DNA from: an uncultured Verrucomicrobiota bacterium
GTDB taxonomy: Bacteria > Verrucomicrobiota > Verrucomicrobiia > Opitutales > Opitutaceae
Direction: 5' to 3'
NCBI GenBank assembly: GCA_903869675.1
Contig: CAIQAB010000015.1
Coordinates: forward strand, 1-64,000
DNA: 64,000 nucleotides
The first letter of the stretch is position 1, and each line of letters opens with the position of its first letter. Under the pieces are notes generated by a model that was not told the origin of the DNA, made no database searches, and saw only the letters and a program-made list of their open reading frames with translations. A program made the position numbers and the translations under genes. Below, piece by piece: positions 8,981 through 17,606 of this stretch.

Positions 8981-11409
8981 TCAGCCCAAATCAGTCGCAG
9001 GCATCGGACACTGCTCCGCGTAGCACAGGCGAACGGATACCGCGAATAGCGCTTTTCTGGCAGTGTTATGGGCCCTATCATCTTGCCCGCTTTCAATCGT
9101 TGAAGGAGGCGGCAAAGGGGCGTTTTGAACTGGTTGCCGTCGAGGTTTCGGAAATCTCTTCCACCTATGCGTGGCGTCGCGACGCATCCACGAGCGATCA
9201 GGTGCAGGCGCTCTATCCGGGCAAGGTAGCGGAGCAGGTTGGGCTTTGGGCCTCCTACCTGGCGATGAAGCGCTGGCTCAAGCAGCAACTGGTGGATGTC
9301 TTGTTTGTCCCCAGCTATTGGCCCGGCTACGCGCTAGGGGCTGCACTAGCGGCGCGACGAAGCGGTGTAGCGGTGGTCATCATGACGGATAGCCATCATG
9401 CGTCAGGCGTAAATAACGAGCTGGCGGTAGCGGTTAAAACGCAGTTGTTGCGCCTGGCGGACGCCGCTTTCGTGGCGGGCAGTAACCATCGCGCTTTTAT
9501 GCGCAGCCTCGGGCTGCCGGCAGATCGTATTTTTGATGGTTATGATATAGTCGACAACGCGTATTTCATACGTGAATCAGATGCGGCAAGGGCGAGAGTG
9601 GATGAATGGCGCGCAAAGCTGGTCCTGCCTCGAAAGTATCTACTCAGCCTCGGGCGTTTGGTAGCGAAAAAAAATCTCGAGACGGTAATCCATGCTTACG
9701 CCCGACTGGTGGCGGCGAGCGCGCATCAGGGGCATTCCTTGGTAATCGTCGGTTCCGGGAGCGAGCGGGAGCGCTTGATCGCGCTTGCAAGGCACTATGG
9801 TCTGCCGGTGCGGCTTACGCCCGACGATAGGTTGGCGGACGAGCAGGGGGGCGAGGTGTTGCTTTATCCCTTTGCGCAAGTGGAGACGACCCCGGTATTT
9901 TACGCCCTTGCCACCGCGTTTATTCTGGCCAGTCGCACGGATGAGTGGGGTTTGGTGGTCAATGAGGCCATGGCTTGCGGACTACCCGTGGTGGTATCTC
10001 GAAACGTAGGCGCCGCGCCCGATTTGGTGCGTCCGGGGGAGAATGGCTATCGGTTTTATGCGGATAATCCAGAGGAGTTGGCCTTGTGTCTCGAGCGACT
10101 TTGCAAACGCGAGGAATTGGCCGCCAAGTTTGGGGCACAGGCGAGGATTGATATCGGGGATTGGGCGGCGGACCGGTTCACGCGCGGAGCGCTCGGGGCG
10201 GCCGAGGCGGCCATGCGGCCTTGGAGCGGGCGTCTAAGTGCGAACCGCGATGACGAACCGTTGCGCGATGTGCGTCTGCTGCAGACGTGTTTGCCGGATT
10301 ACCGAGTGGCTGTATTCGCCGAGGCAGCCAGTCGTCTGCCCGGTGAATTCCGTTTATATTCCGGTCCCGATTATTTTACTGCGGACGTGCGGGTATCGGA
10401 GGATTGTCATGATTGGCGCTCCCCGATCTATAATCGCTTTTTATTAGGCAGGCGCTTGCTTTGGCAGCCTAAAGCACTTAGCACCATGTTGATCCCTGAT
10501 GTGGCGATCATGGAGCTAAACCCGCGAATTCTTTCCAGCTGGGCGATTTTGGCGCTTAGGGCGGCTTTTGGCGCGCCCACCATCCTTTGGGGGCATGCAT
10601 GGGCCCGTCAAGGTGCGCGCTCCCACATGAACATTATTCGTATCCTGATGATGCGCATGGCCACTACGGTGGTTACTTATACCGCGACACAACGCCAAAT
10701 GTTGATGCCCATGCTTCAGGGCAAACCCATTTTTACCGCACCCAACTCGCTCGTATCGGCCAAGAATTGTGATCCGGTGTCCGCACCTGTTGAGGAATTG
10801 TGCCGCGTGATTTATGTAGGACGTTTGAATACCAGTAAGAAAGTATCTCTATTGATAGATGGATTTGCTCGTGCGTTGAACCGATTGCCTGCCCGAGTAG
10901 AGCTTTGCGTGGTGGGAGATGGCCAAGAGCGTGCCTCGTTAAATTCGCAAGTTGCGGAGCTTGGATTGTCCCATCGGGTGCGCTTTCTAGGGCATATTAG
11001 TAGCCACGAGATTCTGCGCGAACTTTATGCCGAGGCATTTTGTAGTGTGTCACCAGGCTATGTAGGCTTGAGTTGCATCCAGTCTTTCTCGTTTGGCGTG
11101 CCCTTGCTGGTGGCGGATAAAGAACCGCACGCACCGGAGATCGAGGCCTGCGAAAATGGGCGCAATACTGCATTCTTCTGTGCTGGAGACGCCGATGATC
11201 TCGCGGCTAAACTCGTCTGTTTTTGGCAGGAACGCGCGCTTTGGTTGCAACGTCGTTCCGAGATCAGCCGTGATATAGCCGAAAACTATAGTCTAGAACG
11301 TATGGTAACCGGATTAGTGAGCGCAATCGATGCAGTATGTTCACCAATCCCGGATAAAAAACCTGCGGTTTTCAGCGCAGGCGGTGCACACCTTTCATCC
11401 CATCCATGA
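8977..11409 (+). CDS. Double GT4 glycosyltransferase fusion protein
   Basis: This 810-residue protein carries two complete GT-B modules. Module 1 spans about residues 20-405, with LSLGRLVAKKNLE and the donor motif WGLVVNEAMACGLPVVVS. Module 2 spans about 420-795, with VIYVGRLNTSKKVSLLIDG and GLSCIQSFSFGVPLLVAD, where the usual first Glu position is altered (Ser/Cys). Single GT4 enzymes are normally 350-420 residues, so this is a tandem fusion able to add two sugars in succession, or one active and one regulatory module. It overlaps both neighbours by ATGA, so it belongs to the same translational unit. Confidence 0.85.
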   Translation: MISPNQSQASDTAPRSTGERIPRIALFWQCYGPYHLARFQSLKEAAKGRFELVAVEVSEISSTYAWRRDASTSDQVQALYPGKVAEQVGLWASYLAMKRWLKQQLVDVLFVPSYWPGYALGAALAARRSGVAVVIMTDSHHASGVNNELAVAVKTQLLRLADAAFVAGSNHRAFMRSLGLPADRIFDGYDIVDNAYFIRESDAARARVDEWRAKLVLPRKYLLSLGRLVAKKNLETVIHAYARLVAASAHQGHSLVIVGSGSERERLIALARHYGLPVRLTPDDRLADEQGGEVLLYPFAQVETTPVFYALATAFILASRTDEWGLVVNEAMACGLPVVVSRNVGAAPDLVRPGENGYRFYADNPEELALCLERLCKREELAAKFGAQARIDIGDWAADRFTRGALGAAEAAMRPWSGRLSANRDDEPLRDVRLLQTCLPDYRVAVFAEAASRLPGEFRLYSGPDYFTADVRVSEDCHDWRSPIYNRFLLGRRLLWQPKALSTMLIPDVAIMELNPRILSSWAILALRAAFGAPTILWGHAWARQGARSHMNIIRILMMRMATTVVTYTATQRQMLMPMLQGKPIFTAPNSLVSAKNCDPVSAPVEELCRVIYVGRLNTSKKVSLLIDGFARALNRLPARVELCVVGDGQERASLNSQVAELGLSHRVRFLGHISSHEILRELYAEAFCSVSPGYVGLSCIQSFSFGVPLLVADKEPHAPEIEACENGRNTAFFCAGDADDLAAKLVCFWQERALWLQRRSEISRDIAENYSLERMVTGLVSAIDAVCSPIPDKKPAVFSAGGAHLSSHP

Positions 11410-12095
11410 ATCAGCCTACAGTTCTCATCCGACGCAGAGCGTCATTGCACGCGGTCACCTATGTTCTTTTGCTTTGCTGTTCACTGGCCGTGCTCGGTGG
11501 ACTTGGGCTGGTCTTTACTATATCGGCCTCGAATTCTTTAGAGCAATTACGAAACGAGACTTTGCCTGCGGGGGTTGTTCTCCGCCGTGTGACCCGCGAG
11601 GCTGGTAAGATGCGGCGAAGCGTGGACTTGATCGAGACCGCTCAGAGTGCTGGCGATATTGCTCATGTAAGAGAAAATATAGAAGAGTTTCGTCGACGTA
11701 ACGACGAAAACCTAAAGCAGTTGCAATTACTCGTAAACGACGAAGAAATGGGTCGTTTATTGACCGCCGTAGTCACTCAGCGTCATAGGTTTCTGCATGA
11801 TCTAGAGGCTTTGCTGCAGATTTCGGACATGCAGTATTCACCATCGGAAATGCTTCAGGCCAAGATAGCTATGAACACTTCCTACGAAATTTATCGGGAT
11901 CAACAGGACATCCTGGCGGAGCATTGCGAAAGAAGGGCTTTGCAATTGAGCAACGCGGTTCTGGTAAAGGCCAAGCGTTTCGAGTTGTTTGGCGTGCTGA
12001 TCGCGCTTTGGCCTTTTCTCGCTGGCGGGGTCTTGTTCAGCTATGGGCTAATTAGCACGGCCTTGGTATTTTTAAAAGAGCGGCGTGCTGACTAG
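11406..12095 (+). CDS. Two-helix membrane protein with periplasmic helical bundle
   Basis: This 229-residue protein has a transmembrane helix near residues 17-40, about 155 mostly helical residues rich in Glu, Arg and Leu, and a second helix near 197-222, ending a few residues later. That is the layout of a four-helix-bundle sensor module (4HB_MCP-like), but HAMP, kinase, cyclase and methyl-accepting domains are all missing. The start overlaps the double glycosyltransferase in ATGA, so it is part of the polysaccharide operon. I do not recognise a named family. A role in organising or sensing the assembly machinery, like a minimal polysaccharide co-polymerase, is only a guess. Confidence 0.6.
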   Translation: MNQPTVLIRRRASLHAVTYVLLLCCSLAVLGGLGLVFTISASNSLEQLRNETLPAGVVLRRVTREAGKMRRSVDLIETAQSAGDIAHVRENIEEFRRRNDENLKQLQLLVNDEEMGRLLTAVVTQRHRFLHDLEALLQISDMQYSPSEMLQAKIAMNTSYEIYRDQQDILAEHCERRALQLSNAVLVKAKRFELFGVLIALWPFLAGGVLFSYGLISTALVFLKERRAD

Positions 12096-12175
12096 TGCAT
12101 CGTCCTGCCGTGCCTTATTATTTTATTAAAAGAATACTGGAAATAAGCCGTATCGCGTTTCTATTAAGCAGTGTT

Positions 12176-12181
12176 TATAAT
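12176..12181 (+). promoter_or_regulatory. Candidate -10 element upstream of GT4 gene
   Basis: A perfect TATAAT lies in the 179-bp AT-rich spacer before the glycosyltransferase at 12275. No good -35 hexamer is seen at 16-18 bases, so this is weak. The spacer is the largest gap within the plus-strand polysaccharide genes, which makes an internal promoter plausible. Confidence 0.3.
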
Positions 12182-12274
12182 TCGCAATAGTTCGATCATG
12201 TCAATATGGTGGCACTTTAGCAAACGCGCCGGGCATTTCGTGGCTCACGGGTTGCATTTGTGGCGGTTTTTAAC

Positions 12275-13390
12275 ATGAAGAGATGTGAAACGGAATCGGG
12301 CCTCATTCTCGTCCCGATGCTATCATCCACGCCGGACGGCACCATCAACGCCGGATTAGGGGTGCGCTCTCTGCTCGGGCTTAATCGGCCACCTGAGGAC
12401 CGGTCTAAAGAGAACCAATGGGACAAGGCGTTTCTTAGAGTAAATGATCAGATCAAACACCGGTGGGTCCGGTGGGCCGTTCGCTGGGCGACATTGCATT
12501 TAGCCGCCTTGATCGCGGAGAAGCGGGTGAAGGTTTTTACCAGTCACCATGCCCCTTTTTTTGCCAGCGGTCATTTGGTGGTCATACACGATGTTATTCC
12601 TTTTCGGATGCCTGCCCGCTACCCGGCGCAAACTTTCTACACGCGTCACTTTTTAGCCACGGTCATGCTTTCAGCCGAAGCGGTTGTGACGATTTCTGGA
12701 ACGGTGAGCGAGGCCTTGGTCGAGCTATTCCCTGAAGTCCGTTCAAGACTATGCGTTATCCCTTCATATTCCACTAAATTGGAGGCTGCCGCCGTGGCAG
12801 GCCACGGGGAGGCAAGTGGGCGCAGTCCGAAGGACTTCCTGATGGTGGGAATGACGCGGCGTCATAAAAACCTCGACTGGGGCGCTAAAGCGGTGGAGGA
12901 GGCGGCTTCGCGTATGTCAGGCTTAAGGCTCGACGCGGTCGGGGTATGGCGGGAATTTTGGCCTGATGTAATTGCGGCCTCGGCAATGCCTGGACGGCGC
13001 TCGAACCTTGTCCTGCATGACTATGTTTCCGACGCCACTTTAGACGAATATTATTCCAGGGCGCGGGCGCTGCTCTATCTTTCCACCGACGAGGGGATGG
13101 GGTTGCCGCCCCTGGAGGCCCTGGCGCGTGGGTGCCCTGTGGTTTGCTCTGACATACCAATTTTCCATGAAGTCTGCGGTGAAGCGGCGTTTTATGTGCC
13201 TTTACACGATATTGGTGCGTTGGCTGCTTTGATCGAAAAGCTTGCAAGCGGTGAATTAGATAGCGAAATTCGTCGCCGGCTGGAGTTAGCCAGGGCCCGA
13301 ATTGCTGCGTATGGTTTCGGCCCGCTTTCGCAGCGTTGGCGGGAGTTGCTCAATAACTACAGTCGAAGCAGAAATCCCATGGTAATTTGA
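12275..13390 (+). CDS. GT4 family glycosyltransferase
   Basis: This 371-residue GT-B protein is of the mannosyltransferase-like GT4 type. Visible features are HHAPFFASGHLVVIHDVIPF in the N-terminal half, FLMVGMTRRHKNLDW at the start of the donor half, and GMGLPPLEALARGCPVVCSD as the E-x7-E donor site. It likely adds a sugar to the lipid-linked repeat unit. The ATG at 12275 is chosen over GTG at 12260 because it sits directly before the conserved N-terminal stretch. The gene is followed by the sugar-1-phosphate transferase, a common order in capsule loci. Confidence 0.85.
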   Translation: MKRCETESGLILVPMLSSTPDGTINAGLGVRSLLGLNRPPEDRSKENQWDKAFLRVNDQIKHRWVRWAVRWATLHLAALIAEKRVKVFTSHHAPFFASGHLVVIHDVIPFRMPARYPAQTFYTRHFLATVMLSAEAVVTISGTVSEALVELFPEVRSRLCVIPSYSTKLEAAAVAGHGEASGRSPKDFLMVGMTRRHKNLDWGAKAVEEAASRMSGLRLDAVGVWREFWPDVIAASAMPGRRSNLVLHDYVSDATLDEYYSRARALLYLSTDEGMGLPPLEALARGCPVVCSDIPIFHEVCGEAAFYVPLHDIGALAALIEKLASGELDSEIRRRLELARARIAAYGFGPLSQRWRELLNNYSRSRNPMVI

Positions 13391-13434
13391 GGTTCTCACT
13401 GGCGGCGGCGAATCATTACATACCTGACTCCTTT

Positions 13435-14841
13435 ATGATTTCTTATCGACATCGCGGATTCGTAACTTCGCATAATATAATTTGCGGAGCAGTTGCCTTG
13501 ATCTTGCTTCCCGCATTCGCCGCTGTGCTGCCTTTGATACCCGGCCTAAGGCTGGAAGATGATGTGCGCCTGGCACCTTATGCAATGGCGGTGCTAGTCG
13601 GTATGATCTGGGGGCAGCGGGGTTTATTTTCCGTAACACTTGATTTACACCGTCTGGCCCGAAATGAAGCCGCGCGTTTGGCGGTAAAGCAGACCTTCGT
13701 CGTTGCGATTTGCATCTTTATATTAATGTTTGTGATCAAGGATCGTGGAATCAGCCGACGCTTCCTTGTTATTTATCTTTTTTTACTATGGACGATGCTA
13801 ACCGTTTTGCATTTGCGGTTACCTGCTTTGTTGGCGCGGTGGTTATTCTCTACGCGCGAAATGACGCCTGTGTTGTTGATTGGACGCCGCGATAATGCAC
13901 ATGTTTTAGATGCTTGGTTAGCGCGTCGTCTACATTTAGGGTTGTCCCCGGTCGGGTTATTACTGAATCAGGCACCGCCTGCAGACTTCAGAACCTGCGT
14001 GCCTTATCTTGGGACTTGGGGTGAATTGGCGGAGCACTTGGCTCATTACCAGGTTACGCAAGTTATATTGCTTGGCTGGGTGGACGACGCCGCAGCGGTT
14101 GAGCGAATGGTTCAGCAGTGTGAAGCAGCCGGGTGCCGGTTTTTGATTCATAACGACTATGGCAGTCGTTTTGCCCGTCGCTTTGTGCCGATGGTGGAAG
14201 GCGGCCATGACTTTTTGGCAGTTCAATCCGAACCGCTTGAAGACCCATTAAATCAAGGTTTCAAAAGGTGTATTGATTTGGCGATCGCGCTACCGATTGT
14301 TATACTAATGCTCCCCCCTGCCTGTGCGGCGGTCTGGGTTTTACAGCGAATGAACTCGCCGGGTCCTCTGTTTTTTGCTTTTCCCCGCGGTGGCTGGAAG
14401 CAGGGGGCATTTAGAATGATAAAATTCAGGTCCATGCACGCTGGGGAGCACGATGTTGCTAAACAGGCTCAAAGTGGTGATTTACGAATATATCGCGGTG
14501 GCAGCTGGCTAAGACGAACCAGTATGGATGAACTCCCCCAGTTCTGGAATGTGCTCAGGGGCGAGATGAGCGTTGTCGGTCCCAGGCCCCATTTGCCCAA
14601 ACATGATGACGATTTCAGTCGTTTGGTCCCCGGGTATCGTATTCGTAGCTTAGTGAAACCGGGCATCACCGGTTTGGCGCAAATCAAAGGGTTTCGTGGT
14701 GAAATCAACAATCCCGACAAATTACATAGTCGCTTGTATTGGGATCTTTATTATGCTCGTAACTGGTCGCTGATAATGGATTTTAAAATTGTAACCCAGA
14801 CAGCCTGGCAGGTATTTTTTCCGCCTAAGAGCGCATATTAA
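13435..14841 (+). CDS. Polyprenyl-phosphate sugar-1-phosphate transferase (WcaJ-like)
   Basis: This protein of about 468 residues has an N-terminal multi-helix region, a CoA-binding-like middle domain, and the C-terminal bacterial sugar transferase domain. Key blocks are FRMIKFRSMHAG, RRTSMDELPQFWNVLRGEMSVVGPRP and VKPGITGLAQIKGFRG. The enzyme transfers a hexose-1-phosphate from a nucleotide sugar to undecaprenyl phosphate, the first step of repeat-unit synthesis. A TTG at 13387 overlapping the previous stop would add 16 residues. It is the first of two such initiating enzymes here and faces the second unit across a 101-bp convergent gap. Confidence 0.9.
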   Translation: MISYRHRGFVTSHNIICGAVALILLPAFAAVLPLIPGLRLEDDVRLAPYAMAVLVGMIWGQRGLFSVTLDLHRLARNEAARLAVKQTFVVAICIFILMFVIKDRGISRRFLVIYLFLLWTMLTVLHLRLPALLARWLFSTREMTPVLLIGRRDNAHVLDAWLARRLHLGLSPVGLLLNQAPPADFRTCVPYLGTWGELAEHLAHYQVTQVILLGWVDDAAAVERMVQQCEAAGCRFLIHNDYGSRFARRFVPMVEGGHDFLAVQSEPLEDPLNQGFKRCIDLAIALPIVILMLPPACAAVWVLQRMNSPGPLFFAFPRGGWKQGAFRMIKFRSMHAGEHDVAKQAQSGDLRIYRGGSWLRRTSMDELPQFWNVLRGEMSVVGPRPHLPKHDDDFSRLVPGYRIRSLVKPGITGLAQIKGFRGEINNPDKLHSRLYWDLYYARNWSLIMDFKIVTQTAWQVFFPPKSAY

Positions 14842-14942
14842 CGGAGTAAATAATGCCAAGGCATAAACCTGATGCATTTGCCTTTTTCTGTGAACGACAG
14901 TCTAGCTCTACTGATTATTTCAGTGCAATAAAATTAGACGGG

Positions 14943-16145
14943 CTAGGTTTTCCCTAGGGCAACCAGGAATTTATCAGTTATAGTGGTAATATCAAAATTA
15001 GACTCTGCAAATAACCTCCCGTTTCGTCCCATCGCGTCTCGCAAACTTGAATCTCGGTAAAATGCGCTGGCGGTTGAATAAAAGCCTTTGGGATCGTCCG
15101 GTTCCACCGCTATGCCTGCTTTTGCTAGGCGCACCATTCGGCTGGCCAGATTTTCTTTTGGCATGGATAAAAGCATCGGACGATTTGCACAAAGATAGCT
15201 CAGAATCTTCGATGGCACGGAAAAAACTCCGGCTTCAGATTCCAGGATAGCAATCAGAACATCGCCCGTGCCTAGCATAGGTGGCAGTTCGTTGAAGGAT
15301 TGATAGGGTAATACCAATAAATTAGTCAGTCCTTCCCGTTCCTTTATTTTAGTTAGCCAGGTTGCCCCCTGGCCTTCGCTTACGACAACAACACGGACCT
15401 CCGCTTCATCGCGGTATAGTCTGGCGAGGTCGGATAGCAAGGCTGGATTGTGTTTCATGCCCAAGGTGCCCGTGTAGAGAAATACAAATTTATCGTTCAA
15501 TCCATGGTGGCGGGCCCAGTGATTGTCTTTGGGTTGAATGCCAATTTCTTTTATAATTGCCCAATTGGGAATGCTCGTTATTTTTTCAAGCGGCACACCT
15601 TCGGCTTGGACTAGTGGTATGAAATCCTCTGTGATGACTACAATGTGATCGGAGGAGCGGAGAATTCTTCCGTCAAGCCACCTGTAATAAAATCCGATCG
15701 GACTGCTGATAAGCCCGATTTTTTTTCTGAGTATTTTATCCACGGCAATACCGTAAAAGTCTTGAATCCAACTGACAAATTTAGCTCCTGTCCGATGGGC
15801 GGCACGCAGTATCAAGACCTGGCAATCGGTTGGCGTGTTGCCGGATATAACTATATCTGGCTGAAACTCTTGGATCCAACCTGCGCAGGCATGACCGTAG
15901 GAGACTTCAAGTCCGCGCCGGCGCAAGAAAGAATATTTCCACGCGGGGTAGCGATAGTCCATCGGTATTTCCTTAAAACCAAGCCCGCTCGGATCTCCAG
16001 GGCGTAACTGCAAATCACCCCGTGGAGTATTTAAGTTACTTGCATAAGCATGGCAGACGGTGTGTCCTCTGCGCGCCAATTCCCGGCTTAGGTCTACTGG
16101 AAAAGCGTGGCCAGCATAATCATGGACAAGGATCCTTTTCGGCAT
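14943..16145 (-). CDS. GT4 family glycosyltransferase (WcaI-like)
   Basis: This 400-residue GT-B protein begins KRILVHDYAGHAFPVDLSRE, resembling the WcaI group of colanic acid glycosyltransferases. It has FVSWIQDFYG in the acceptor half, FLYTGTLGMKHNP at the donor-half start, and SVPSKILSYLCANRPMLLS, where the Lys/Ser-rich Glu-poor donor site is typical of WcaI-like enzymes. It lies 20 bases downstream of the WcaJ-type gene on the same strand and probably adds the second sugar to the lipid-linked first sugar. The minus-strand unit is AT-rich like the start of the window. Confidence 0.82.
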   Translation of the reverse strand: MPKRILVHDYAGHAFPVDLSRELARRGHTVCHAYASNLNTPRGDLQLRPGDPSGLGFKEIPMDYRYPAWKYSFLRRRGLEVSYGHACAGWIQEFQPDIVISGNTPTDCQVLILRAAHRTGAKFVSWIQDFYGIAVDKILRKKIGLISSPIGFYYRWLDGRILRSSDHIVVITEDFIPLVQAEGVPLEKITSIPNWAIIKEIGIQPKDNHWARHHGLNDKFVFLYTGTLGMKHNPALLSDLARLYRDEAEVRVVVVSEGQGATWLTKIKEREGLTNLLVLPYQSFNELPPMLGTGDVLIAILESEAGVFSVPSKILSYLCANRPMLLSMPKENLASRMVRLAKAGIAVEPDDPKGFYSTASAFYRDSSLRDAMGRNGRLFAESNFDITTITDKFLVALGKT

Positions 16146-16165
16146 ACTGGTATACTGATGCGACT

Positions 16166-17590
16166 TTAGTAGGCGTTGTCCCTCTTTATAAAAGTCAAAA
16201 GCATGATTTGTATGTCAAACCAAATCGACCAGTTCTCAATATAATATAAATCATACTTGATTCTGTCTACCAGACTGGTGTTGCCGCGGAGTCCGTTTAC
16301 TTGGGCCCATCCTGTTATGCCAGGCCTTACGACATGCCTGGGATTATAGTGCGGGATTTCGTGTTCAAATTTTGTGATTAGCTCCGGGCGCTCCGGCCTG
16401 GGCCCTACAAGACTCATGTCTCCGATTATTACGTTCCAAAATTGAGGAAGCTCGTCTAGATTCCACTTCCTCATGAACGCGCCAAATGGCAGGCGTCTTG
16501 GATCATTGGCGACCGTCCAGTTGTTACCGTCTTTTTCGGCGTCAATACGCATCGACCGAAGTTTGTATATTGTAAAGAGTTTGCCGTCCAATCCTGTTCG
16601 TGTTTGCCGGTAAATGAAGGGGCCTGGGCTTTGTTTCTTTATAATTAATGCCGCGACTAACATAAATGGTAAAGACCCGAGGAAGCCGACTAGCCCCCCT
16701 GTTATATCCACGGCACGCTTCAGATATTGATTGGCGATGTGACTAATAGGTAGTGATTCAACGCCCAGAATTGGCACACCCGATATTGTCTGCATGTTAA
16801 GGCTGGAGACGAATATCTGGAAAAAACTTGGGACTATTTTAAATTGAATATATAACCTTTCACAGGTGTCCACGGTAGCGAGTATCTGCTCGCTGTTCAA
16901 GTTGAGGTCAGCCACTGCCACGATATCTACAGGTTGCTTCTGCAATATTTCGGTTAAATTTTTAAAGTCACCCAGAAGCCTTTCTCCCAGAAATTGCCTC
17001 GGGTTACTCGCTTCCTCGGGGGTCGTTGCGATTATACCTATTACTTTGTAGGGATGGTTGCCATCTTTATCGATCGCTTCCACCAGTCTTTCCGCATCAG
17101 TATTCCAACCAATTATGGCTACGTTTTGGGTCAGTCTGTCTCGGAAACTACTTTTGGATATGCCGTAGTAAAATAAATAGCGCCAGCATATCATTGCGCT
17201 GACGCAGGTGAAGCTGGATAGTGCGGCGAACAGTCTTGAGATCGAGGGTTCAAAGCGAAAGGCGAGTGAAAAACCAAGGAAAGCCAGAAACCAAAAAAAG
17301 GTTCCACGTAGAATCAAGGTGGCGGCCCGATGTGGTCTAAGGAGTAACTTTGTGTCGTATAATTTTATCGTGCAGTAGGTTATTATAAGAAATATGGTTC
17401 CCAGCAAAAGGACCGGTTGATAGTTTTCAAAATTTAGCGTGACTGGTTCTATACCAATTTTCCTGATCGGGGATTTAACTCTTATTAGGTATCCTAGAGT
17501 CAGTCCGAAATAGCACATCAAGGCGTCTCCGAGAAACACCAAGGATAGCAGGTAGTTTTGGGTTCGGGGGTATGTGCGTTTACTGCGCAT
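16166..17590 (-). CDS. Undecaprenyl-phosphate glucose phosphotransferase (WcaJ-like)
   Basis: This 474-residue protein has four to five N-terminal transmembrane helices (to about residue 130), a Rossmann-like middle domain (VAIIGWNTDAERLVEAI), one more helix after KRAVDITGG, and the catalytic domain with IYKLRSMR, KWNLDELPQFWNVIIGDMS, LVGPRPERPEL and VRPGITGWAQVNGLRG. This is the full-length WcaJ/ExoY-type architecture that usually charges undecaprenyl phosphate with glucose-1-phosphate. It starts 16 bases after the EpsI-like stop and is followed by a WcaI-like glycosyltransferase, so the three form one operon. It is a second initiating enzyme in the locus. Confidence 0.92.
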   Translation of the reverse strand: MRSKRTYPRTQNYLLSLVFLGDALMCYFGLTLGYLIRVKSPIRKIGIEPVTLNFENYQPVLLLGTIFLIITYCTIKLYDTKLLLRPHRAATLILRGTFFWFLAFLGFSLAFRFEPSISRLFAALSSFTCVSAMICWRYLFYYGISKSSFRDRLTQNVAIIGWNTDAERLVEAIDKDGNHPYKVIGIIATTPEEASNPRQFLGERLLGDFKNLTEILQKQPVDIVAVADLNLNSEQILATVDTCERLYIQFKIVPSFFQIFVSSLNMQTISGVPILGVESLPISHIANQYLKRAVDITGGLVGFLGSLPFMLVAALIIKKQSPGPFIYRQTRTGLDGKLFTIYKLRSMRIDAEKDGNNWTVANDPRRLPFGAFMRKWNLDELPQFWNVIIGDMSLVGPRPERPELITKFEHEIPHYNPRHVVRPGITGWAQVNGLRGNTSLVDRIKYDLYYIENWSIWFDIQIMLLTFIKRDNAY

Positions 17591-17606
17591 TGAGTAAATA
17601 TCTTAT

